From: Agaricus subrufescens
Lineage: Eukaryota > Basidiomycota > Agaricomycetes > Agaricales > Agaricaceae
Direction: 5' to 3'
Length of the DNA: 64,000 nt
Assembly: GCA_029945375.1 (NCBI GenBank)
Contig: CM057057.1
Location: 2,790,001-2,854,000, forward strand
Shown here one piece after another: positions 49,831 to 59,174 of this stretch (position 1 is its first letter; the number at the start of each line of letters is the position of its first letter). Below the pieces are notes generated by a model. That model was given only the letters and a program-made list of their open reading frames with translations, was not told where the DNA came from and made no database searches. A program made the translations under genes and the position numbers.

Positions 49831-50043
49831 GTCATGCATAGGACTTTTGAAGGCCTTGGCCAATATCAGGACCCATAGAAACCTCACATGTGTATATTAT
49901 ACACTCCTTCAAGTCATCACAACAGAAGGTATTTTACATCGATAACGGCTCAACGCTTACAAAAATACATCCCCAAAGTACATATATATTGTGGTATTAA
50001 GGTATAATACAGGTATAATACAACCTAATCTAGATATACAATG

Positions 50044-51571
50044 TCAAGTGAAACAGTATCGTTCTAGTGAAATCAGCATATTCAAACCAATAGACGGTCC
50101 TGCATACACTTCGAATCTCTTTGGTCCTGAAATTTGGAGATGCAATGGAGGAGGTTCCGGAGTAGAGGGTGTATCAGGAGAGGACCAGCTGGAACAACGA
50201 GCTACGGAAGGAGGTGAAGATATTACAGGGGAAGGTGAGAGGGACGAATTGCGATAGGTTGAATGGGTGAAAGGTGAAATTGCTCGCCTACAAGGCGATA
50301 GCGTCGGTTTCGGCATAGGTCGGCGTCTGGGGAGTGGTTTGGTTGGACGCGGTGATTGTCCGTATTGCAGGGGCTCTATTGACTGGGTGTACCCTGTGAG
50401 TGCCGGATGTTGTTTCGGGTATAGGCGGTGGTATGACCAGGGTTCAAAAGTATCAGACGTCTCCTCTGCATGTTCCCGTGTGTCCGAAGATATGCGTTGA
50501 CACGGTAAGCTGCGAAGGTTGAATCTCGCCGCAAAATGCTCCACGAGTTGTTCATCGATATCGCTATCGGAAGCTTTTCGTTTGGGTGACCGTGGATGTG
50601 GTTGTGATTCACGAGGCCATGTGAGAGAGCCCACATTGAACTCTAACTTCCCTTTCGTGGGACACTGCCAAAAGGCTTTCACATCTTTCTCAACGTATGG
50701 GCGCGGCCAAGCAGAGCCAGGGGGAAGGCAAAAGAAATCGAAACCTGATGTCGAAGTCGATGACACGGGGCAAGATGTCAGTGGACCATCCTTTGTTTTT
50801 TGGCTATCAGTAGATGTGAGCCTAGAATAAGCATAAACCTACAGTCGCGATGCGTCGGTTTTTGGACGCAGGTATCTCATCACCTACTGACGTAGCGATC
50901 CTAGATGTAGAAAAACCTTTACTGGAAAAATCTAGAGGTCCCTCAAAATCGGACCGTTTGAGAGGTATTCCTTTTCTCTTCTCTCGAGTACGATGATTTT
51001 GGAACTTTTTTTTTCTTAATCAAATACTGCGCAATCGAGGTATGGGCCAACTTACCCAATCATAAATTTGTTTGACTGTCATACCTGTCTTAGTAGCTAA
51101 TACAACCTTGTCTCGGTGGGTGGGATACGCATTTTGGGCAAAGAATCGTTTTAGAAATGGCGTCCACTCCTGATAGGAAATGTCAACAAGTAATAATTCA
51201 AGGAATACATGGCGTACCTGCTTGAACACTGGCCGCTCGTCTACAGAGTTAGCCGTTTTTGAGCGTTTTTGAACCCGAATGGAAGCAGATTGTAGGATAG
51301 CTTCCAACCAAGAAGTGATTCTTCGAGAATAACGTGCGTCGAGGGTACGGTTGATACGTTGAGTGAGACCACGCAATTCCACATTAGATGAGTATTTGCT
51401 AAGCCGCCCTAAAAGATTCTCGTAGTCACTCTCATAACTCGACTGCAAATCTTTCGCAAGCGAGGCAAATACGTTCGCGGCTTCCTGAGATTCTTTGATA
51501 GTGCATCCCATTTGTCTGAGCTGCACAGCCAGGGATGGTATTGGAGGGAACTGTAAAGGGGGAGGAGACAT
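50044..51571 (-). CDS. HD2: HD2-type homeodomain mating-type protein, copy B
   Basis: Exons (complement) 51218-51571, 51056-51169, 50843-51004, 50044-50790; 458 aa. The N-terminal ~118 residues include LRQMGCTIKESQEAANVFAS and YESDYENLLGRL, the likely dimer-choice region. The homeodomain (about 119-178) reads FLKRFFAQNAYPTHRDKVV, then IYDWFQNHRTREKRKG; W48, F49, N51, R53 are kept, with His at 52. Exon 2 is again exactly 38 codons ending at Trp. The acceptor of exon 3 follows nine A residues instead of a pyrimidine tract. The basic PRSPKRKASDSDIDE is a candidate nuclear signal; the tail is Ser/Pro rich. It has no HD1 beside it. Confidence 0.9.
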
Positions 51572-51640
51572 AGTGAACAAAGTTGGGATGCAGTGCGATA
51601 TCGTGAATAGTAAATACCCATTGTCTTATGTAATTCAAAT

Positions 51641-51654
51641 ACGTCACGTGACGT
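51641..51654. promoter_or_regulatory. Perfect 14-bp palindrome upstream of HD2 copy B
   Basis: acgtcacgtgacgt, 70 bp before the HD2-B ATG. It contains a CACGTG E-box core flanked by cgtca/tgacg half-sites, so bHLH or bZIP binding is plausible. This is inference from the sequence alone. Confidence 0.5.
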
Positions 51655-51674
51655 GCTCCATGGATCGTTGTTGT

Positions 51675-51740
51675 TTGTTGTTCGGTAAGTAACGCTGAGA
51701 TTCAAAGTTGTTGTTCGGTAAATAACGCTGAGATTCAAAG
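51675..51740. repeat. 33-bp tandem duplication, two copies
   Basis: Copies at 51675-51707 and 51708-51740, identical except one base (ggtaagtaacg versus ggtaaataacg). They lie about 105-170 bp upstream of HD2-B and could duplicate a promoter element. Confidence 0.9.
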
Positions 51741-52293
51741 TCTGCATTTGGAATTGAGTTTAAGTAGTCATAGGAAAATAGCCAACCCAGTGCATCGGGA
51801 TGGCAATAACACAAGCTATCAAAAGAATATTCGATATTCTCGGCGGAGGAACCCCTGGTAACAAGCAGGTATTACCGTTCCGATGCTTTTAGTCGGGGCC
51901 GGAGTTCAGTTGTAGTTGGTGGTCAAATATTAGGAGGTTTATTGTTTTACTAGGAATTCTTCCGATCATCCCGGGAAATGCAGAGACCTTGAATTTGTAT
52001 TGGTGAACACATTGCCTGTGAGGGTATCTGACGTTCTGCACCCTCAATGGAAAGGTTAGATGCCTTCTGGTGCTTAAGGAAGATTACAATGGGTTTCTTA
52101 TCAGTCTGGGCTCACTGAAGAAAGTTCGAATAAAACGCCCCGATTATCAAAGTATAGCGCTAGCTATTGTTATTTATCCTGAAGGTATAACTTGCTCGTA
52201 ACTGGATCCTTATTGTTACATATATATATCACAAGCTCCGGGGAGAGCAACACAATCAGTTCACTCCCTATTCAATCTCTCAGACAGTTCGCC

Positions 52294-52459
52294 ATGGGCG
52301 TCGATTGTGTGGCACGTTTAGAATTCGACATCAATGGGGATACGGTAAGGCACCACTTGCTACCCTTCTAGATGAAGCTTCCTAGAGCAACAGATATGCA
52401 GATTCCAATTGTGTGGTTGTGAGATAGCCAAGTGTAATGTAGTTGTTACATGGGTATAA
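52294..52459 (+). CDS. Possible tiny two-exon gene in the MAT locus
   Basis: ATG at 52294 in a strong context (gccATGG), preceded by a tatatata run at 52221-52228. Exon 1 (52294-52344) encodes MGVDCVARLEFDINGDT and ends at a GTAAGG donor. A 49-nt intron leads to an acceptor at 52393 and then 21 codons with four Cys, 38 aa in all; an alternative acceptor at 52401 gives a 23-aa product ending IPIVWL. No CaaX box, signal peptide or known family was seen. It may be a relic of a longer gene. Confidence 0.3.
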
Positions 52460-52513
52460 TAAGGTTATGATATCAACAAATGATTGCGAGTACAAAAGGT
52501 ATGTTGTTAGATG

Positions 52514-54127
52514 TCATTGACTGCGCAAGAACATCGGGGATAAAGAATAGAGATGGGGAATCTTATCCCAGATGTCACCATACGTTAAGTCAAGATCATC
52601 AGATTGTAGGCGAATGATTGACGCAGAGGGAGAAGAGATTGGTGTCAGGCAACCAACAGAGCTGTCCATAGATGAAGTACTTGTTCTCCGCCGTAACTGT
52701 CGCGAGTTACAGCATTTCTTGTTCGAAATCAGTGATTCCATAAAGGTTGAAGGTTGCTGGCGGTAACGCAAGAAGCCAGGTTCTTGTTGACTAGGAGACA
52801 GCGTGCGGGCAACTGGTTTTCGAAAGGAGTACAAGGGTGGAGAAGACGTCCGAACTCGACGATGATTCCGTCTTAGCATAGCAGGATGGTGAGAGGGGTA
52901 TAGATGTGTATACGTCGCGGGATACCAAGGCCGCTTCGAGGCCTGCTGTGATTCGCCTTCGAGCGTTTGACACCGCCTCCTTAAATTCAGGCAGGTTTGG
53001 AAGGAATCGCAGAGAACGTCAATTGACGTTCTAGTATGGGCAGAACGCTTGCAAGTTGGGCGCCGGTACCATTCGTTCGGGTCGTACAAGGAGGTAGATG
53101 GACTTGCCTGCCCCGGTGGCGAATTTGGGTATGGAGTTGGGAAAGCATTATTTGGCGGGTCAAACTTTTCCAGAATATTGGATTGGCCAGATGTCGGCCG
53201 CATCTATCGATTACCATGGTAAGTAGGGTTACAAAATAAAGAGAGAACACCCACCGTAATTTGTACTGGTTGTGGTGGCAGGAGTAGTTCGGATTTTGGT
53301 GGTTCAGACGGTGTTTTACAGAACTGCTTCGTATCTTGGGATGTGTCTTCAACATCTTCCCATGGGAAGCTGGAGCCGACCAGCCGCGCCCTTGGTTTTC
53401 CTGTTTTTTTGGCTCGATTGCGATGGTTTTGAAACTGGCAGCAAACCATGAGATATGAATCCAATTTTGTCTGAGAGATATTTTGCATACCCAGACTTCA
53501 ATCTGGCGATGTGTTAGACCCGTTTTTTTGGCAAGAATTCCGCGGTCAGCGGTAGATGGGTAAGCGTTGTAGTCAAAATATCTCTCTAGGAGAGGCACAG
53601 AATCCTTTCAAGATGTCTAAGATGATACCGAAATTCGAACGGAAATGTTGAGAACGCACGTGGTTAAAGGTAGGTCGGGGCTTTCCAGTCGAGAGATGCG
53701 ACGATGTTCGGGATGAGGAATGTGCCGTCTCGAAAACGACCTGTTTCCAATAGCGTAGCATCGAATGATATTTGCGCATGATAATTGTTTCTGCCGCGGA
53801 AATCGAGTTCGGAGAGATTTGGGCATTTGAATTCTGGTAATGCTTTCTGAAAAATAGTTCACATCTTTCCTTGAGGCGTGTCGCAGCGGTAGTATAAGCA
53901 GTTGAAAACTTTTCCGCCATTTCCGCATCTACCCCTGATGCTTCGAGCTCAGCCGCCAGGGATCCTGGTCCAGGTAATAATTCAGCCGCGTCAAAATCAA
54001 AGGAATCAAGAGCTGCAGTAGAGCGGGGTCTTCGTTCGTCCGTATAAGGGCTATTTGACTGGAGTTCCGAGGCGATCTGACAGATACGATGAAGAGCGGA
54101 AGAGCGAGATGACGTTGAATAAGCCAT
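52514..54127 (-). CDS. HD2: HD2-type homeodomain mating-type protein, copy C (paired with HD1)
   Basis: Exons (complement) 53660-54127, 53491-53604, 53255-53434, 52514-53203; 483 aa. Residues 1-156 form the N-terminal recognition part with helices LAAELEASGVDAEMAEKF and TAATRLKERCELFFRKHY. The homeodomain (about 157-215) reads LLERYFDYNAYPSTADRGI, then IEVWFQNHRNRAKKTGK; W48, F49, N51, R53 are kept, with His at 52 as in copy B. Exon 2 is 38 codons and ends after Trp, as in copies A and B. The tail contains LYPSHHPAM (copy B has LYPKQHPAL), so B and C look like closer relatives. It is divergent from HD1, 147 bp away: the canonical pair. Confidence 0.92.
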
Positions 54128-54274
54128 CTCCAGATGGTCAAAGGTGAGAGGGAGTAGTTGAATAAGAAGAGGAGTGGAGAAAGATAGCCAGCCGTTGCTT
54201 GGGTGTGTTTGGTAAACAATGAGAAACTTGTGGGAAACTTGTTCAACCTCAACAGCCTACGCTCACTTGCCTTT
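54128..54274. promoter_or_regulatory. Divergent promoter of the HD1/HD2-C pair
   Basis: 147 bp between the ATGs of HD2-C (minus) and HD1 (plus), the normal arrangement for an allelic HD pair. It contains a purine-rich stretch (gagagggagtag) and no TATA box. Confidence 0.7.
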
Positions 54275-56222
54275 ATGCAGGCTATACGAAGTCGGTTGCG
54301 ACATATTGAAGACGAGGATGAATTAATTTCATCACTAACAGATTATTGTTCTTCCGATTTGACTTGTTTCGAGACGAACTTCCGCGATGATATCCGACAG
54401 GCTACCCCCCCTGGTCATACCGACGGTGCTATTCTCGAGCTGGTAAATGCTATCATCACTCGGTCTTGGGCTGCCCAACAATCTTCTTATGAATCAGAAG
54501 TACCTACAATTCGATGAATCTCTTCAGAACGAGGTGCAAGAGATTTTCAACCCAGATGGGCTATCCCTCACGAAATCCGAATCTAAATCCATCACTCCGA
54601 TTGTACCATCATCTCTTCCCCCTTATATCGCGCCTGCCTATCAGTGGCTCATGGAAAATATTCACTGTCCATATCCCTCTTTGGCTAAAAAGGATTCACT
54701 CGCGAAATTGTCAGGAACAGGCCGGAAAGCCATCGATGCATGGTTTATCGACGTTCGGAAACGTATGGGCTGGAGTGACTTACGCAACACACGATACCAT
54801 GGCAAAAAAAATGAAATCATTCGTGCTGCGACATTGTTTTTCCGTGAGAATCAAGATGTCGATACTGCGTTGGAGTTTGCTTCAATACACGGGGTGGCAA
54901 AGGAGCTGTATTCCGAAAAACTTGGTCATAGCAGGCTGGCTACTTATATTGGTGCGCTTATAGACACAAAAAAAAGATCCTTCCCGATGCCTCGTCCTTC
55001 AGCCACTCCTGAAGACTCATGGCCTTCACTAGGTGAACACCACAATGTTCCTAGAATGTTTTTCTCTCAGTGCACTTCCAGCATGAAATCTTCCTTATCT
55101 AAACGTCTACGGTCACAAAAAAGTAGGGAGGAGGAGCTTGAACATGATCCAAGATCGTTCAAACGTCAATGGTTGGTTTATTTCTGCTTTGGCGAACGAA
55201 TGCTCAGCACTATCAGCATGTATCCTGGACCAAGTCATATTCCAGTAGCATACAGTAATACTTCACAGTCCCCCAGCTTCGAACCAGAACCGAAGAAGAT
55301 TTTCCCAGCTGAGAGGTACAGTTAGAAAGGTTATCATAATCGTCACCACAGTACTGATCGCTTCGTAGTCCTGAGAAATACATCGAGTAGGTATATGTTT
55401 ATGAAAAAGAGATGAGGAATTAACCCGTTTCCAGGTTAGGTATCATCCCTGACATAACTGTGCCGCCTGTAGAAGTAAGGTGATTTGAACGCTTATTTTA
55501 CTCCCTTGCTCGATATCGACCAGTTCCATCTTCAGTGGTATCTTAACGCCCTGTATATCGATCACTTTCAGTCACTGATAGTTTGCTTCCGATTGTAGTC
55601 CTCAATCATCTAACGATACTCAGAACACAAGATCGGAGTCACAGTCTGTGCAAGATTCACTGGTCACTCTCGAGATTCCATCAGAGTGGTGCTTTACCCC
55701 AAAGCCCCCTCATCTGGTCACACCGTCCTGCAGTCCAGGTGACGTCGCGGCGTGTGATGCCGAAGCGTTTGATTTTGGATCATTCAATTTCGACGATATG
55801 TCTCATACAGTTGGGACTGGTTCCTTCGGTATCTATCTTTGCCAGTAAAAGAATGAAACTGACCTGATCAATCATTATCAGAACCACTTCCTGTATCTCT
55901 TTCTTCAACGTTGAGTAATACGCGCGATAATTTCCATAACGAAACGAACCAAGCATTCCTTGGCATATCAGATTATTCACTAAGTGACCCATCATCGTCT
56001 ATCTCTCCCTCCAATGTAGATGATCTGAACTTGCCTGCAACATTAAAGGGTTTAACACAACTGCCTGAACTCGACATCTTAAATTTTAACAGTGGCCCGT
56101 TGGTAGGAAGGTATCAAGTGGCTGGTTGGGATTTTGGCAGCATCGACAACTTGTTTCAGGACATCCTCCAGATTCCGCCCTCCAACTCCACTATATCTCA
56201 TGATGCTCTTTGGAAAGATTAA
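54275..56222 (+). CDS. HD1: HD1-type homeodomain mating-type protein
   Basis: Exons 54275-54442, 54498-55171, 55217-55315, 55369-55386, 55435-55479, 55599-55819, 55882-56222; 521 aa. HD1 pairs with a non-self HD2 and usually supplies the activation part. The homeodomain (about 97-156) reads YIAPAYQWLMENIHCPYPSL, DSLAKLSGTGRKAIDAWFID and VRKRMGWSDL, the HD1 pattern with RMGW after helix 3. Position 51 is Asp rather than Asn. A conserved helical part follows (KKNEIIRAATLFFREN). Basic SKRLRSQKSREEELEHD may be nuclear import. The tail is acidic/Ser rich (FDFGSFNFDDMSH; LPELDILNFNSG), as in activation domains. Exon 4 is 18 nt. The 45-nt intron 55172-55216 is in frame and may be retained; the intron 55480-55598 could hide another exon. 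Confidence 0.88.
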
Positions 56223-56622
56223 AAGAACCTACAACACTGAGTTGAGATGCAGCTCGCTCAGCAACAGCTGGAGGCTGGGAATCATTACATCGTACGTGGT
56301 CATGACTGTTTGTAGCGAGTTCTTTCACTGAATCTTTAAAAGGGATAGCCAAATTTCATAATGTATCAACGAATATGTTCATCGCCATACTACTGCAGTA
56401 ATTTCATGTTGGATCATGTCGCAGTGTTTCTTTATTGTATAAGAACTACAATCGGGTTTTGGCATCTAATGGAAACCTCCATTATCGATATCTGTTTCCT
56501 AACCTCCAAAGTGTTATTTTTGCTAGCTTTTCATCATCCGCACTATTCTCTTTTTTAAGTGCTTCGGGTTTCTATAGCACGCGCACCGTATATGCATCAC
56601 AAAATAACAGGACAACAATAAT
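56223..56622. other. Convergent interval between HD1 and MIP
   Basis: 400 bp with the 3' UTRs of HD1 and MIP. It is AT-rich; plus frames here encode only low-complexity hydrophobic text. No gene seen. Confidence 0.6.
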
Positions 56623-59064
56623 CTAATGCCTTCCAGGAAGGCCTACCTCATCCTCAATTCTCCATCTACCAACCTCTCTCATAGCTTCAGCGTCTCCTCG
56701 TTCAAGCTCCGGAGCACTCAACACCGCAGCCACCATCTGCCAAGGATCCTTCGCCCCACCCCACTTCAACACCTCCTGCTTATACTTCTCACCCAACTCC
56801 CTACTCAAAGGGTCCTTCTTAAACACCTCCTTCCATACCCTAGACGCAATCGCCCTATCAAAAAGATACGAATAATATGTCGCTCCATATCCAAATAAAT
56901 GTCCAAACTGAGTCTGGAAACTTGTACCAGCAACGTGGGGTATCAATCCCTTGGTATTATGTAAATCAGCGAGTTCTTGTGTTGTCGAAAAGGATGGATT
57001 ATTAAGAAGTGAGGGGGAGTGGTAGATTTGGTCTAGGGATGCGAGTAAGATTTGTGAGTACGTGTCGATAGAATTACATGGGTCTTCAGGAATGTGATTA
57101 ATCTGGCCGAGGGCTTGTGGTCCCTCGAGATCGAAGAGGGAGAGAACTGCTGGTGAATTGAGGAAATGTTCCATTAGAATTGAAGGGAGTTCGACAAAGT
57201 CGGTTGCGCAACGCGTTCCGGATACATTCTGGTACTCTGTGCGACCTATCATGGCTAATGACGACATATCAGAAAACAAAACTGTTTTCGAGGATATTGT
57301 TACTCACAATGCATTGCATGACCCATTTCATGGAACAATGTCGTTACTTCGTGCCATTCCAGAACAGTAGGTCCTTTAGATGCCGACGGTCTTGCAAACT
57401 CGCAGAGCAAAACCACAAGTGGTAGCTGATAGACGCCATCTTGGTTTGGTAGTTTATGCCTCTTCGAGTTTTCGAAGTCGAGGCTCTGTTTGATCAACTC
57501 CTCATAGCCTTCTGCCGTCCCATCTGCATGTTCATCATCCAGATCCGTCCTTCGGGAGCATCGCACAGTATAATGAGCAGCTCCACTAGCCTTTCCATAT
57601 CGTGCAAATAAATCAGCGTATATCCATCCGATTAAGCCTTTATCTTCATCAATGACCTCTAGTTTTTGGACGTCCGAATGCCAGACCTCGCCAGCTTGAG
57701 CGTCGGTAGGCCGAAGAGTTATACCATACAGGTGTTTGAAAAGTCTTGAGAGTCCCATAAATACAGTTCCGAGAGTTAGAGGGGGAAGTGGGATTGGGGG
57801 AGTAGGAGGTTCAGGTGGACAATAAAAATCGCGGTCCCAGGCTTGAATTATGGGTAGCGAAGAGAGGCTGTGATGGGCCTGTTTTCGGGCACTTAGAGCG
57901 CGAAGAGCATTCTCAGCAAAAGGTTGAGTGTGCCTCCTGAGAGTATCCAAGAAATTCACAACATTTTCTGTGAATGAATATCTTAATCGGTGACATTCTC
58001 GTACATCAAGGACAGACACTCACCAGGTGTTTTTGCCATCTTGTCATCCAGCGTCATATGCGCAAAACTTTGCCGACCAACCAATCTCGCCAACTCAGCC
58101 CTAGCTCTCAATAGGTTCTCTAATGTACTAATGTCCTTCTCCGTACTCGAATTTGATGCAATATATAGTCTTCTTCTTGGTTCCTCATCTGGCGCAGAGC
58201 GCATAATCATCTGCGCCTGTAACGAGCCCGGATAAACCAAGAGTTCACGTTTGGTAAAGTGAGCTTGGAGCTGCAGCCTAATCCCCATGCCCTTGTCTTT
58301 GATTCCCGCCAAATGCTCGGGTTGAATGAGAGCGGGCGGTCGAGGCGCGCTGGCATTCTCCAAAAACTCGCGCCCGAGACTGAGGATCTCAGAGGACAGC
58401 GAAACAAACTTTTGGCGTTGCTCCGGCGGAAGATTAATTGCTGACTTTTCAAAGTCGCGCCAGAATATAAGTGCAGTTTGATACTCCTCCGGACCGAGAG
58501 ATTTAACCAGCGAGGGGTCAGATAAGACTGCTTTAAGAACCTGGGCGCAAGGGACGTTAGGTGAGACTGAAGGTCAAGGAGAGAGATCCACTAGCTCACC
58601 TCGTATAGTCCGACATGGGTGTTCAACACATTCATAAACTCGCACAGCTTCTCGTAGGCATTGTTGGCGGCGGAGACCCAGTGACGATCTGGGTGAGCAT
58701 TGCGGACGAGCTCGGCAAGGTCGATGACACCACACAACAGGTCGCTCAAGCGGTCGAGATTTTTGACGACTCGAGCCAACTCGTCCCGCGAGCTGCGGGC
58801 ATTCAGGACACGGTTTGTAAGGAGCTGGGCGCGGACAAGGGTGGCGTCGGCGAGGGAGATAAAGTCATTCGGACGAGAGAGCTGAGTGTGGCCAAAGAGG
58901 CCGGTCGCGGGGAGTCTGAGGGAGGGCCGGGGGGCGTCGAAGAGGGAGAGGATGTTGGTGTCGTCCGGGGCGACGGAGGAAACATGTTTTGCGAGGAGAC
59001 AACCGCGGAATCTGAAGATGTGTTTGTGCGGCGACAAGAGCCTGGTCGCCGACCGCGCCAGCAT
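56623..59064 (-). CDS. mip: Mitochondrial intermediate peptidase (MIP/Oct1), MAT-A border gene
   Basis: Exons (complement) 58600-59064, 58024-58540, 57308-57967, 56623-57254; 757 aa. This M3-family zinc peptidase removes an octapeptide from imported matrix proteins. The N-terminus [20 protein letters not shown] is a typical matrix signal. The zinc site is [12 protein letters not shown] (HEMGH), with the third ligand region downstream ([14 protein letters not shown]). Joined exons 3 and 4 give [14 protein letters not shown]. Other marks: [34 protein letters not shown] and [18 protein letters not shown] is the classical neighbour of the HD locus in Agaricomycetes. Confidence 0.97.
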
Positions 59065-59174
59065 AAGTTTTCGCTCGCAAACACCCCACTCCCTGCCTAA
59101 ATACGGCCCACGTGACTCTATTACACTATTATCGTCCAGATCGTATGGTAAATGCAAAATAACAAGTCAAATCT

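Larger units (their letters stand above)
51572..52513. other. Interval between HD2 copies B and C
   Basis: 942 bp. Holds the HD2-B upstream region (palindrome and 33-bp tandem repeat), an AT-rich middle, and a possible tiny gene at 52294-52459. No transposon ends were recognised. Confidence 0.5.
47303..56222. other. Homeodomain mating-type locus (MAT-A / HD locus)
   Basis: Interval with one HD1 gene (54275-56222 +) and three HD2-type genes (47303-48818 -, 50044-51571 -, 52514-54127 -), between beta-fg and MIP. This flanking pair is the known signature of the Agaricomycete HD locus. HD1 and the third HD2 are divergently transcribed. The region also holds a decayed glycogenin fragment, a tandem repeat and short palindromes, as expected for a region kept from recombining. 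Confidence 0.93.
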
